Below are positions 19,614 through 32,400 of a stretch of 64,000 bases of DNA, piece by piece (position 1 is the first letter of the stretch; the number at the start of each line of letters is the position of its first letter). Made by a program: the position numbers and the translations under genes. The notes below the pieces were generated by a model, which did not search any database, was not told the origin of the DNA, and saw only the letters and a program-made list of their open reading frames with translations. This DNA is from Blasia pusilla (lineage: Eukaryota > Marchantiophyta > Marchantiopsida > Blasiales): contig CM114275.1 of the NCBI GenBank assembly GCA_050084515.1, positions 14,322,001-14,386,000 of the forward strand, given 5' to 3'.

Positions 19614-22600
19614 GATAAATCGTAAATGGTAAATGGTAAATAGATCAAGCCCGTGGGACCCAAAGGGTCAAAAGGTTGAAAAAACACATTACAAGTCATT
19701 CATGCACTGACCCTGAAAAAGATCCTTAAGACCTTCTCCTAGCTACAACCTAAAGCACTTGAGCGATGAATAATGACGTCCCTAATATAACAACCTAAAT
19801 CATACGGCACTAGTTATAGTAAAGAATAGAAATTCTCCACATCTATTTTATGAGCTAGTCTAATCTCTTCATACCTTGGACATGTAACAAACACATGCTC
19901 CTTATCCTCAATATTTTCTCCGTCACATAACCTACAAATTTGTTCACTTCTATCAATTTTAAACCATCGTCCTTCCTCAATTCCTAGCCTATGTGACCCA
20001 GTTCTATGACGTGCGATAATATGTCGTAAGAACGTGGAGATCCCTACAAGTATGTATCCTTGTTCACAATATACAAGCATAGGATTAACATGAAGTTGAT
20101 AAAACTCCATTTTGGTGCCCCGACTGCTCCAAATGATGTTGAGAGATTGCTTCTGTAGATGCTCACGGAGGGCCATCGGTTTCAAGTCCCAATCGCGTTC
20201 CGCCACATTCCACTTTGAAGACCAATTCACCACATCCGCCATCCACCCTATGGAACGTGTGGCTCGCAAAGCTTGATGAGGGAGGCGAGAAACATCAAGA
20301 GATCTCACCCTTGCAATGTAAGTGATGGTCAAGTAAAGAGCTTGACTTCTAGCGGAAGAAAACTGTTTCGCAAGAAGAATAGCATACGGAGTTTGGTTTC
20401 TTACACCCAATTCTTCTTGTAGAAAGATCTTTTGCACTCTTTCCACGCGCTCCCAACCTGTCTTCTTACAACAAGGGCCCCAAACTTGGGTCCCATATAA
20501 GATCACCAGCAACACTAAGCTCTTAAATAAGAATTTCCTAAGACTCCAAGACACAAGATGAGCTCTTCTACACCGGTTTAAAAATGAATATAGAGCTTTG
20601 TAACCAGCTTCTACTCTCTTTTGCACATAAAGTGCCCAACTATAGTCATGAGAGAAATCGATGCCTAGATATTTGTAACTCTTCACTTGTTCTAATTGTA
20701 GACCTTTGTAAAAGAACGAGAACTAGGATCTAGTACCCACTATAATGACTTTAGACTTCTCCATATTAACCTCCATCTGATTCTAGATACAAAACCTTGC
20801 CAAAGTGTCGAGGTGCTTTTGTAAACTAATGCCATCACGTGCTAGTAATATGATATCATCTGCATACAATAGAGCTTTGATGACAAACTCCCCAAGCTTG
20901 ACACCTTCACTGTCGCAACCCTCATGACCAAACAAGTGCCAAGCGGAACATCGGAACATTAGCGGGCTCACGCTAAGATGGTTTGCGCGTTGGAGTTGTC
21001 TCAAAGAGGAGACAAGAGACGAGACGCGAGCGAGAAGTCGCGTTTCAGATGTGATGGTCGCAACTCAGAAACCTGGACCAAACGCGGAATGAGACTTGAA
21101 AGAAGTCGAGTCTAGGAAGTGGGTTGCCAAAGGAAAGATCCGGATTTGGAACGCCACTTGCGTTTGAGAGTTTCGACTGTATTTATGGCCATAACTTTTA
21201 GCGCCAAGATGCGTTTGGAGCAAATAAGAGTGCGTTGGAAAGCTTATGGAGATTCGGTTCAAACGCACTAAAGATCGCTGCAAACGCATAAGCAGCAGCC
21301 GAGATACAACCCGAAAACAACTGTAAGTGGAGTCGGGTTGAGGGCCACAATGAAGGGCCCGAACCTCTTTTCCCAAAGGGGAGGGGTTATTGGAGAACCC
21401 CATAAGTACTAGTAAGGGGGAAGGTCTCCGAGAGTGCTTCGAACCCAAACCCCACTTTGGGCACCGCGGGGCGGCTCAAGGGCATGGAACGGAACGCGAG
21501 TTTGGGCGTTGGGTTGGAAAACCTGCACCAAGTCCATTGAGGCGATTTTAAACATCCCTCTTGGATTTCACGCTGCGACTCAATTACTTGGGTCTCGGTT
21601 CGGAACTCACACGAGGACCGTTGAACAGTTGGGATCGCTAGGCGTGCAAGTGCCGTTTCAGATCCCTGGACTAACCAGAAATGCATGCCAAGTCTTGAAG
21701 GACTTGCCATGTGTTGGGAGCTAGGAACTAAGGAAGGTTGAGCTTGATGAGACGCCGAGTTGAGGACTCGGTGGGTTGGAACGCCGGTTGGCCAAACCCG
21801 ACTAACGAGAGTGTGTGTTTGGGTGCAGATCGGCGATGAGTTCGTGACCTACTAAACGCACGCTTCCGCAACACTAAAGATTGACGTTCAAGGAGAGTAG
21901 GGGCGCGACATTCACTATCACATTCCTCCAACCACTTTCCGATATCATCTATGAAAACTCCAAAAAGTGTAGGGGAGAGAGGACAACCTTGAATAACTCC
22001 AATGGTACTCAAGATCTCTTGAGTTTGTGAACCTTCGATCTTGGCCCGAACGGAATGGTATAACGTGGCCACGGCTGCTAGGAGATTTGGTGGTACTCCA
22101 ATGGTTTGCAACCTTTCCCATAAGAGCTTGCGAGGTACAGTATCAAAAGCTTTCTTGAAATCAATGAAGCCGCAAATCAAAGCTTTTCCATTGCCCTTAG
22201 ATTTCTCCCATAAAACACGCAAGGCCAAGATATGGTCGATGGTGTTGTATGTTGGACGAAAACCAGCTTGGACCCGTGCTCTCTTTTGGAAAGACTCTAT
22301 CCATGTGCTCAACTTCGACTCCACAAATTTCCCAAACAACTTGGCAAAAACACTACCCACCATGATAGTGCGATAGTTTGTTACCAAGTCCTTCCTTCCT
22401 GATTTGTGAATAGGAACAATCTCCCGTAGTGACCAGGTTGAAGGAAAACCATAGATAGCAGCATCACCCAATACTTTGGTGAGGATCGGTCCAATACAAT
22501 CTCCTCCCCACTTGAAAAGTTCAATAGAACGACCATCCAAATCCTCACATTTACCATTCGCCAATCTTCTAAGTTGAGTCATCACCTCTCCTTCAGAGAA

Positions 22601-23328
22601 TAAGCCAGGTATTCCTTCACAACGTGGCATAGATGTAGCATTGGGGAAGAAATAAAGCTTTTCGGCAAAAGATATCAAAGACTTGGGATCAAGAATAGGT
22701 TTTGAAGACCGTACTACTAACCGTCTCCAAAATGATTTGGGATTCTCATGCAGCTCCCTTGTCAAGGACTCTTGTTTCCGCCGCAAGAAAGCTCGTTTCT
22801 TAGATTTCACTAAGTATTTGTAAAGGCTCGTCATAATAAGCCGACTTGGGATATCCAAAGATTTATCAACTGATCGTGCCCTTGCTTGCTTGCATTCAGA
22901 GTCAAACCACCCATTACAAGGCAGCCTCCTAGCACTTCTATCCCTCGTGGGCGCGAAAAAGAACTTAGATGCACTTTGTTTTTGAGCAATTCGGTTAGTT
23001 GCATACTTGCCGTGTTTGGATCCGGGCTCCATACAATGCGAGTCAAGAGTTCTTTTAAATGTAGCATATAAAGATCTTTTTTACCAGGATCTAAGCGAAA
23101 CTTCGGAGAAGCTAAAATAGATTGACATGTCGAGAGAGGAATGGCCTTTGATAGTGAGAGAGTAAACAAAAGAGGTGCATGATCTGATTCAGGCTGAGGT
23201 TCTAGAATATCAAATTTAGAGATAAGAGAGCTATCAGCGGGCGAGGACAGAAGATAATCGATGGTGCTAGCGCCGGTAGAGGAGAAACACGTATTGGAGT
23301 GAGAGTTGGGAAAATGAGAGGTTCATGA
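19614..23328 (-). mobile_element. LINE copy D, interrupted by a solo LTR
   Basis: Minus strand, with tail at 19614-19650, 3' UTR, and ORF2 back to the endonuclease end (SNTCFSS at about 23300). ORF2 is split by the 1000-bp LTR at 20911-21910. On the left are RT C-terminal frames (19814-20686) and the YADDIILLA box (about 20860). On the right, frames 21911-23032 cover GCPLSPTLFGVF, FIDFKKAFDTV and the RT start. Frameshifts near 22980 separate RT from the endonuclease end. At about 23328 it meets copy E in opposite orientation. Confidence 0.9.
20911..21910 (-). mobile_element. Solo LTR of an LTR retrotransposon
   Basis: The LTR starts TGTCGCAACC and ends GGGCGCGACA, so it has TG...CA ends with a 6-bp inverted terminal repeat (TGTCGC/GCGACA). 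It is flanked by the 5-bp duplication TTCAC (20906-20910 and 21911-21915). Removing it restores the LINE D reading CACCTTCACTRTCACATTCC. It is exactly 1000 bp long with no internal domain, so it is a solo LTR. Minus orientation is inferred because the reverse complement begins TGTCGCGCCCCT, like many plant Ty3/gypsy LTRs. Confidence 0.9.
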
Positions 23329-24152
23329 GGAATGAGTACTTGACAAGGGAGCTGCATGAGGATCCCAAATCATTTTGGAGACGGTTAGTAGTACGTTCTT
23401 CAAAACCTACTCTTGATCCTTAGTCTTTGATATCTTTGGCCGAAAAGCTCTATTTCTTCCCTAACGCTACATCTATGCCACGTTGTGAAGGAATACCTGG
23501 CTTATTCTCTGAAGCAAAGGTGATGACTCAATTAAGAAGATTGGCGAATGGTAAATGTGAGGATTTGGATGGTCTTTCTATTGAACTTTTCAAGTGGGGA
23601 GGAGATTGTATTGGACCGATCCTCACCAAAGTATTGGGTGATGCTGCTATCTATGGTTTTCCCTTAACCTGGTCGCTACGGGAGATTTTTCCTATTCACA
23701 AATCAGGAAAGAAGGACTTAGTAACAAACTATCGCACTATCATGGTGGGTAGTGTTTTTGCCAAGTTGTTTGGGAAATTGGTGGAGTCAAAGTTGAGCAC
23801 ATGGACAGAGTCTTTCCAAAAGAAAGCATGGGTCCAAGCTGGTTTCTGCCCAACATACGACACCATCGATCATGTCTTGGCCTTGCGTGTTTTATGGGAG
23901 AAATCTTAAGGCAATGGAAAAACTTTGTTTTGCGGTTTCATCGATTTCAAGACAACTTTTGATATTGTATCTCGTAAGCTCTTATGGGAAAGGTTGCAAG
24001 CCATTGGAGTACCACCAAATCTCCTAGAAGCCGTGGCCACATTATACCATTCCATTCGGGCCAAGATCAAAGGTTCACAAACTCAAGAGATCTTGAGTAC
24101 CATTGGAGTCATTCAAGGTTGCCCTCTCTCCCCTACACTTTTTGGAGTCTTC
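23329..24152 (+). mobile_element. LINE copy E: RT fragment, inverted between D and F
   Basis: Plus-strand RT segment from the start of RT (TRELHEDPKSFWRRL) to GCPLSPTLFGVF. It has a stop at 23906 and a frameshift before FIDFKTTFDIV. It is bounded on both sides by minus-strand copies (D at about 23328, F at about 24153) with no tail and no visible target duplication. Confidence 0.88.
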
Positions 24153-25938
24153 ACTTGAAATCGATGAAGCCGCAAAACAAAGTTTTTCCATTGCCCTTAG
24201 ATTTCTCCCATAAAATACGCAAGGCCAGGATATGATCGATGGTGTTGTATGTTGGGCGAAAACCAGCTTGACCCGTGCTCTCTTTTGGAAAGTCTCTGTC
24301 CATGTGCTCAACTTCGACTCCACCAATTTCCCAAACAACTTGGCAAAACACTACCCACCATGATAGTGCGATAGTTTGTTACCAAGTCCTTCCTTCCCGA
24401 TTTGTGAATAGGAACAATCTCCCGTAACGACCAAGTTGAAGGAAAACCATAGATAGCAGCATCATCCAATACTTTGGTGAGGATCGGTCCAATACAATCT
24501 CCTCCCCACTTGAAAAGTTCAATAGAAAGACCATCCAAATCCTCACATTTACCATTCGCCAATCTTCTTAGTTGAGTCATCACCTCTCCTTCAGAGAATA
24601 AGCCAGGTATTCCTTCACAACGTGGCATAGATGTAGCATCGGGGAAGAAATAGAGCTTTTCGGCAAAAGATATCAAAGACTTGGGATCAATAGTAGGTTT
24701 TGAAGACCGTACTACTAACCGTCTCCAAAATGATTTGGGATCCTCACGCAGCTCCCTTGTCAAGGACTCTTGTTTCCGCCGCAAGAAGGCTCGTTTCTTA
24801 GATTTTACCAAGTATTTGTAAAGGCTTGTCATAATAAGCCGACTTGGGATATCCAAAGATTTATCAATTGATCGTGCCCTTGCTTGCTTGCATTCAGAGT
24901 CAAACCACCCATTACAAGGCGACCTCTAGCACTTCTATCCTTGTGGCGCGAAAAAGAACTTAGATGCATTATTTTTGAGCAATTCGGTTAGTTGCATACT
25001 TGCCATATTTGGATCTGGGCTCCATACAATGTGAGTCAAGAGTTGTTCTAAATGTAGCATATAAAGATCTTTTTACCAGGATCTAAGCGAAACTTGGGAG
25101 AAGCTAAAATAGATTGACATGTCGAGAGAGAAATTGCCTTTGACAGTGAGAGAGTAAACAAAAGAGGTGCATGATCTGATTCAGGCTGAGGTTCTAGAAC
25201 ATCAAATGTACAGATAAGAGAGCTATCAACGGGCGAGGACAGAAGATAATCGATGGTGCTAGGGCCGGTAGAGGAGAAACACGTATTGGAGTGAGAGTTG
25301 GGAAAATGAGAGGTTCCATTAAGAACTTTCAAATTACAAGTGGCTCCAAAGGTTAAAAAATGCTTTGTCAAAGGATTTGTAGAAAGATCTGAAGAGATTC
25401 TAGACCACAAACCATCCTCATATTCTTCGAGAAGAGGAGAAATCAAGGAATCACTGAATTGGGTAAATTGGGCAGTACGTGTGCGAGCATTGAAATCTCC
25501 AACTAGAAAGACTTCACCTTTGCTTTGATATTTGAGAACATCCCCAATAAGTCGATGGAACGGTTGACTTTGATTGTGAGTGCGTGTTGAGTAGATAGGC
25601 ATGGAGAGTGGTGCAAAATAACAAACTGCCAAATAACAATAAGATCCCCCAGCCAAACCAAGACGTAGCCAATGATATTGGCCCCCGATATCTTGATCTT
25701 CTAGATGAATGAGAGGTAGAAATTGAGACCTGATGAAAGTAGCAATACCGCCATAACCCCTTCTTGCCCGTTGCCTTCTTTAATTCCATGTCGATCCCAC
25801 CAAAGTAAACCCTTGCATCTCTGCAATAGTATTGCTCTCATGTTCCCAAGTCTCCATAATATTGATAATATCCGCCATCTCCCAAATTGGTAGAGCACTC
25901 ACATACTTTGTTGTTGAAAGGCCTCGTATATTCCACAT
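24153..25938 (-). pseudogene. LINE F ORF2: endonuclease and start of RT
   Basis: The first ATG of the frame is at 25938, followed by WNIRGLSTTKYVSALPIWEM, the catalytic start of the endonuclease. GDFNAR and SDHAPLLF follow (25048-25656), then NGWFDSECKQ in a damaged linker (24880-25050) and the RT start (24308-24856) with TRELREDPKSFWRRL. The region breaks at several frameshifts. Upstream, the frame is continuous with ORF1 apart from one UAG (25963-25965). Confidence 0.87.
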
Positions 25939-25962
25939 CAACACTCTCAGCTTCTTGGATTG

Positions 25963-26719
25963 CTAGGTTGATAACTCTCTTTTTCTCTGGGTAACAATTG
26001 CTCGCCCATCGCGTAGATAAGCAATAAAACCTGCTTCTTGAGCCTCTTTCACCTTTGCAAGCTCTTTTCTCCTAGCTTCGACTTGTAGAGGAGTGAGATC
26101 AGGATCCAACCATATCCTCCATCTTTTGAGAATGGCCTTGTTAGCCATGGCAGTATCACGTTGAGTTTGATCAACAAACTTGACTAGAATGGCACGAGGT
26201 TGTATGCCCGTTTTCCCAATGTGAAAAGCTTGAGCCAAGTCCGGGTTATGAACATGAAGTGTATCAACCAAGAACTTGGTGACAACACTCTTCACCTCTT
26301 CGCTCTCTGTTTCCGGCAAACCTGAGATTCTCACATTCTTTCTACGCAAGAAATTGGTTTTTTTTTCTATCTCTTGCTCTTGTGAGAAAGAGATATGAGC
26401 AACCTTTGTAGCTTCAAAGATAAGATTTCATTTTCACTTCTAAAGTTTCAACAACCTCATGCAATCCTGAACTATTGGGAGTAGTCACCAAGGATGATGC
26501 CTTCTCTTGAACATCCGCAACGGATTTGGAAAGATCGAGCATCGCACTAGAACTATCTTTCAACACTTTCTTCAAAACCTCTTGCGTTGTCTTCAACTCT
26601 CGGATTTGAATATGTTCATGGTTTAATTGAGAAGTTTGCACCTTGAATTCTTGTCGAAGCTCTTTCAATTCATGCAAGACGACTTGCACTAGATTCAAGA
26701 TTTCGTCTTGAATAGTCAT
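25963..26719 (-). pseudogene. LINE F ORF1: coiled-coil/RRM protein
   Basis: Start MTIQDEILNLVQVVLHELKE at 26719. The N-terminal half is a coiled coil with heptad spacing (about residues 1-100). A frameshift near 26400 separates it from the RRM-like half (KNVRISGLPETESEEVKS, GIQPRAILVKFVDQTQRD, then IWLDPDLTPLQVEARRKELA). It ends RKRELST-UAG at 25963. Length from start to stop is about 250 codons, as in copy L. Confidence 0.82.
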
Positions 26720-26792
26720 CCTGTCCTCGACTTCACTGCATCCTAGAAAGTATATTCAAATCTCCAACACCACATAACTTCTGCACTAGAAG

Positions 26793-27165
26793 TCGGTTGT
26801 GCTTGCAATTTTGAGGGCTAGGGAGCCTCCTTATACTCCACGTTGCCTCCAAATCTCAGCTTCATATGACACTCCACCTCAAAGTTATGGCCTCGGCAAG
26901 ATTCAGATCTGAAATCCTCAAATTTACAAGAGCACAAACTCAAATCTCTCACAACTTCGTGTGTATAACTCGGTTGTGCTTGCAATTCTGAGGGCTGGGG
27001 CGCCTCCTTATACTCCACGTTACCTCCAAATCTCCGCTTCATATGACACTCCACCTCAAAGTTATGGCCTCGGCAAGATTTAGATCTGAAATCCTCAAAT
27101 CTACAAGAGCAGAAACTCAAATCTCTCACAACTTCGTGTGTATAACTCGGTTGTGTTTTGTATAT
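26793..27165 (-). repeat. LINE F 5' monomer array
   Basis: Units start at 26793, 26972 and 27149 (GGTTGTGCTTGCAATT), spacing 179 and 177 bp. The last one is cut after about 20 bp and runs into the intergenic repeat unit at 27183. Confidence 0.9.
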
Positions 27166-27182
27166 AACTCGTGTGTATAACT

Positions 27183-27861
27183 TAGTTTTATTATTTAACC
27201 TATCCCCATGTAGAGACTTTCATAATTAATTTCTCCCTCCTCTCAAAGTGCGGTTAGGATAAACCTGTGTGCGGCCTTGAGAGGGGGAGGCCGTAATGAA
27301 TTACTAAACATGAATTACTAAACACGTGACGCTTTTGTGTAGAGGCCGTAATAAATAGATTTCCACCGAGATGCGACATGGTAGGGACGACGAGGGGTCT
27401 ACCGCCATGTAGATAAATGGTAAATGATAAATGATAAATTTGTAATATTGTAATTATTAAAAAAATTGGTACTTTACCACTAGCATCCTATTTAGTACCC
27501 TATAAGCATTCGTTAATTTTAGTTTTATTATCTAACCTATCCCCATGTAAAGACTTTTATAATTAATTTCTCACTCGTTAATTTTAGTTTTATTATCTAA
27601 CCTATCCCCATGTAGAGACTTTCATAATTAATTTTTCATTCGTTAATTTTAGTTTTATTATCTAACCTATCCGCATGTAGAGACTTTCATAATTAATTTC
27701 TCCCTACTCTCAAAGTGCGGTTAGAAAAAACCTGTGTGCGGCCTTGAGAGGGGAGGCCGTAATGAATTACTAAACTCTTTTGTGTAGAGGCCGTAATAAA
27801 TAGATTTCCACCGAGATGCAACATGGTAGGGACGACGAGGGGTCTGCCGCCGTGTAGGAGT
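27183..27861. repeat. Intergenic repeat unit, second and third copies
   Basis: Copy two is 27183-27413 and copy three is 27437-27861. Copy three includes three ~65-bp direct repeats (TCGTTAATTTTAGTTTTATT at 27510, 27575, 27640). Between the two lies a short string GGTAAATGATAAATGATAAA (27417-27440), which is a LINE tail without any LINE body. The block is otherwise the same as 19246-19613. Confidence 0.85.
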
Positions 27862-29478
27862 CCTCCAAAGAGCTGCCCTATTTAACATAGAAGACAGAAT
27901 GTTCTACGGTCATCATTCCATCCATCCATCCATCCTGATTCGGACTAAAGACGTACACGAAACAGGTCCGAAGGTGTCTTTTACCTCGCCCTTCGACGAA
28001 ATTGGACTCCATAAGACCAAAGAGCGACAGAAGTAATGAGAGGTAGGGAGGTAGAGAAGGAAGTCGATTTGAGTGGGCGGATGGATTTCTGCCAAGTTTC
28101 CTCTTTCTATATTTCCCTTGCTACTATGTGGAGCTTTTGGTGAGGGGATTCCTTTTCGAATCGGCAGAGTACGTCGCGAGACGGAATTTGTGGTTTTTGT
28201 GCCGACTTCTGCGGAAGGGTGGCGAGAGAGTTGGAAGAAAAAGCCGTGGGGTTTTGCCAAGGTTCCTTCACCATTGTTTGCAAGGACCATAAGATGATTA
28301 TTTTTGAAGAGGCCGCATCCGTGGAGGCGCCCCGTGGTTCGCAGATGATGAAGATAGAGTTTTGCCGCTTGTGCGGGGAGGGAAGAGTGTATGGTTGAAT
28401 GCGAATCGGTGGATCAGCTGTTTCTATGTGGATGTATTTCGGCGAAGACGTGGGTTGCATTTTGTTCCGAGGAGAGCGCAGGATGCAGCGTTCGACAATG
28501 CGTTGAAATCTACGGAGTTTATGCACGGGTTAAGTTGATACCAGTTTGAGAGGCGCTCATTATGCGGTATATATCCATGCAATTAAGGTCGATTTGTTTT
28601 CGAGAAGGAAATATGTCTAAGCTGGTTGAGTTTACAGGGCGATGAGATGGAGTGGTCCAATCGAGCGCAGAATTTGGGTTCGCATTCATGGCAATTTTCG
28701 TCCTACGTTTTGCCTGCAAAGGCTCCGCAATTTGCCCTATTACTCCTCACTTCCCAGACCCTCCCGTTCTAATGTCTTTCCTGGTCATAGAACAAGCCAT
28801 CGAGACGGTTAATTATGGTGGAGCTACTGCGACAGTGTAGATCAATCCCACCTTTTGCCTTCGAAACACCCTCTTTTTGGGTCCTAATTACTAGCAAGAG
28901 TTTGGCTGTCGTAAGAACGGTTCTGCATGTGTGAATCCTCCAGGTTGCAACCTTCATTACCTAGCTGGATGGGTTTTTGCATTGAGTCTTGCTGACAGGT
29001 CGTCAAAAGTCTTATACCTTCTCGAATGAAGGGATTTCTCAAGCTTATGGACTTCCCTCATTGTTTGCTATTTATGAAGCATAATATCATTTGAGATTCA
29101 GATACTGTTTGCTCCCTCAAGTAGCTGCTGTAGGCGTTAGCAAGCAGATTTGCTAAGGACTGTCGAATTGAGGTAGAAATTCTAATGTTTTGCTTGGATG
29201 GATATTTTCAGATCTGTCCCGAGCACGATCAGGAGTGACGGGACGTGACAAGATGCAGATGATGAGCAATTGTCCTTATGATGTAGATGGTTATCTTCTG
29301 CGCCAATCGATTAGCCCTCTTCTTTGTCGTGTCCTGTCTGCCAATCGTAGTCATCGGTCAACAGATTTTGTAGTCTACGTCGGAAACGTGGTATCTGGTT
29401 GGACGAACTTGTGGATTTCCCCACCATCTCTTTAGCTGTTTCCATTGCTTGAAGGTCTAGTGTTAATTGAGGGAAGAA
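27862..29478. other. Upstream region of the AAA gene
   Basis: About 1.6 kb before the first ATG. There are short open frames but no recognisable protein. It probably holds the promoter and 5' UTR of the gene that follows, perhaps with an untranslated exon. I see no strong TATA box that I would fix as the promoter. Confidence 0.5.
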
Positions 29479-32400
29479 ATGCTCGTACGGGAGAGAGTGC
29501 CTGGACGGATTGATGCCATCGAGGCCACCATTGTCAGACCAGGATTTTCAACCCATTTAAGACAAGACCGCGGCGTTGGCCAGCGCCCCTTGGCTCCGAA
29601 GTTCTTACACGATCAAAGGCGACCTGGGTTGATAAGTTCCGAGGAAACACGGGAGACACATTGGAGAAATGAGTCGATAAATCCTGTTTCTTGTGAAGCT
29701 CAAGGCAAGGAGGAGAGAGACCCGGAGCGCGTCTCTGGCGGCTTAAGCGCCGTCGGTGCTCGACATCTTCTCCTAGGGAAAACGAGCGACTGGGAGGGTT
29801 TAAGGCTTCTGCACAGTCCTGCAGAAGGATTTCGAAGGAGAAAAGGTTGCGAATCAAGGACAGCTTCTGCCGATGTACCCTTAGCACGCGGAAGTGATTT
29901 GGGGGGGAAAAGAAGTCGTAAGGCGCCAGCGGTGTATGCTGGATGTCATTGCGATCATGTTGATAAGAAGAGAACGCCTTCAGAACGTGGTAGTGAACAG
30001 GCGGAGGAGAATGAAAGAAGAAGTGAAAGGCTAAAGGAAAAGAAGAAGCTAAGAAGAAAGAAGATATCGGAAGAGAGGCAGTCGGTACGATACGAGAGGC
30101 AGTATGATTCCGGACGATGCAAGAAGTCTTCCAAGCAACGGGAACAAAACATCTGTAGCAGGAACAAAGTGGAAACACAACCCAAAAAGTGTGGTAAAAA
30201 ACCTCGACGGAGTGAATCGGACAACGATGTGAGCAAATTCTCATCACAAGGACATGAAAATGGGAATGATGGAGAAGGAGCTCTCTGGAAGAGTAGATTA
30301 AGAGAGCGGGGCAAAAAGCGAGTACTGGAGGATTTTTGTTTCGAGAGTGATTTCGAGAATTATGCATCTGAGGAAAGGGTTGTTAAACGGAAGGTCCATA
30401 AAGCAAGAGTTTTAAAGCACAAGGTGGAGAAAAGTGATGAGTTGCTTGTCGGGAGTGCGGAGCAAGCATCAGAGGAGCCAGAAGTATTTGTGATAGGAAC
30501 CTGGGTACGTAAACACAGGAGGAATTTCCGAACTCGAACAAGGTTCCCAAAGCGGCCTGTCTTAGCTGGTGGAGAACCACAATTGGCAAATGCACCTAGC
30601 GGGAATGAGGGTTTAATGGCGCCACCTGCTGATCACTGCTTGTCAGGTTCCATGGAGATATTGCACGATGTAGTCTGTGGGGGTGCAGCAGTAAACAAGC
30701 ATGTTGATGAGTTGGTCAACTTCCCACTTGAAAATGGACTGCCAGAAGCAGTGCATGAGCATGAGACCATTGTTACTGAGAGACCATCTAGGGCAAATTT
30801 TCATACGAAGGGTAGGATTAAACTTGTCGATGGAACAACATCTCAGAGTGAGGTAAATATCAATCATAGAGCCATCATTGAAACCCAAGGAATGTGTGTT
30901 GATAACGTCACACAGCTTCACCTTAGCAATGGTCACTCAGAAGCAGTGAATGGCGATGTTCACTTCATGCAAGAGGAAGAGGTTCACTTGGAGCTGCATC
31001 TTTGTTTTGAAGAAAACCCACAACAATGTATGAATGGGGAGTTGAAGCCAAAACAAAACATGAATTTACCAGGAGTAGTAACTCCACTTTGTGAACCAGA
31101 GCTCATATTACCTGTGAATACACAAGGTGATGTTGGATGTTTGACACCTTTATATCCGCTGATTGAGAACGAATCTCCTTCAAGTGGAGGTGAGGGTAGG
31201 AGTAGATCATCAAAACCATCCAAAGAGGATGTGCCTGAGCCAGGAGAACATAATGAGGAACAGGCACTGGACTGTTGTCCTGAAAGTGTAACGGAGGATA
31301 GTGAAGAACAAATAGCTGGGAGGAGAGGGGTAGACATGTTTGAAAGTGGTGCTGAGGATTCACCTGGCAACAGAGTTGAAGATTTTGATGTCTTAGCAAA
31401 GTACAGGGTTGCAGTTAAGCCTAGGAAAGGTGAGTCTTGTAAAGGTGGTCCAAAGGCTGAAGAAGTTGAAGTTGCTTCAGTCATTGACAAGGACCTGCAA
31501 AGGATCAAGGATTGTGACTCAGATATAAGAGAGAGCAGCTCAAAGGTCATCATGGGTTCCATGGCTGCTACTGTTGTTGAGGAAAATGTCGCAGAAATCT
31601 GCGCAGGAGCAAGTCATGTTGCCAACTTGGAGCAAATATTGTTGGAATATGTCTCTAACAAGACAGACATTTCAACGTGTGCATTGAAGGAAGAGACTTG
31701 CTGTGGGGAAGCTGTGATAATTGAGGGTGCAACAATCACACAGAAGAAAATAGATGCCTCTTGCTTGCCAAATAGTATTCTTCATGGAGAAATAAATGAA
31801 CCATTTGGGCATGATACCAAAAAAGTCGTGGTGAGTGAAGGACTCAAGTGCGGACTTTGCAATGGGAGTGGTGATGGGAAATTTTCAGGTGGCCTACTTC
31901 TTGTACGGAAGAACAAAGGAGGTGATATTCCACAAGATGAAATGGTCAAGGATGAAAGCATAGTCAAGGAGGGGAGTAAGCTGCAGGTTGAGAAGGGTTG
32001 GTTAGGTCGCCTTCTAGGGCCACTCAGTGAGCGAGCTGGTGTGGCTGGTGCATGGGTTCATGAGGAGTGTGCGGTGTGGAGTCCTGAGGTATGCTGTGAT
32101 GTGTGTTTCTTGCATATATGTGGAACATTTTCTTTTTGTGTCATGGTTCTGTGTGATTGATTTAAATGATTTCTTCCTTGGAATGTATTTGAAATTAACT
32201 TTTGTGGGCTGCACCTAGAACTTGAGTAATAACCAATTAGTGGCTTAATTTTCACAGAAAGAGGTATAACTCAATTAATCCGTGGGGAAAGAAATCCAAA
32301 TTGAAAACATGAGGCCTTTCTTACAATCATGAGTAGGACTGTTAATGTTCATTGATTTAGGATCCTGGAGGTAAGTACTGGTGGAGGTGGTTGGTCTTGG

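Larger units (their letters stand above)
24153..27165 (-). mobile_element. LINE copy F: 5'-complete, 3'-truncated
   Basis: Minus strand. It holds 5' monomers (26793-27165), ORF1 (start 26719), ORF2 endonuclease, and the first part of RT up to FIDFK, where it is cut at 24153 against copy E. The mid-RT, C-terminal knuckle, UTR and tail are missing. Loss of the 3' side is unusual for a LINE, because target-primed insertion truncates the 5' side. A later rearrangement is therefore likely. Confidence 0.9.

Noticed and set aside
20911-21910. The 1-kb insertion in LINE D as a host gene exon.
   Set aside because: TG...CA ends, terminal inverted repeat and an exact TTCAC duplication identify it as a solo LTR.
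32014-32218. Reading on past 32088 to the stop at 32158 as the end of the AAA gene.
   Set aside because: The extended PHD finger would be cut in half. The GT at 32089 and the AG at 32568-32569 restore the finger and the frame.
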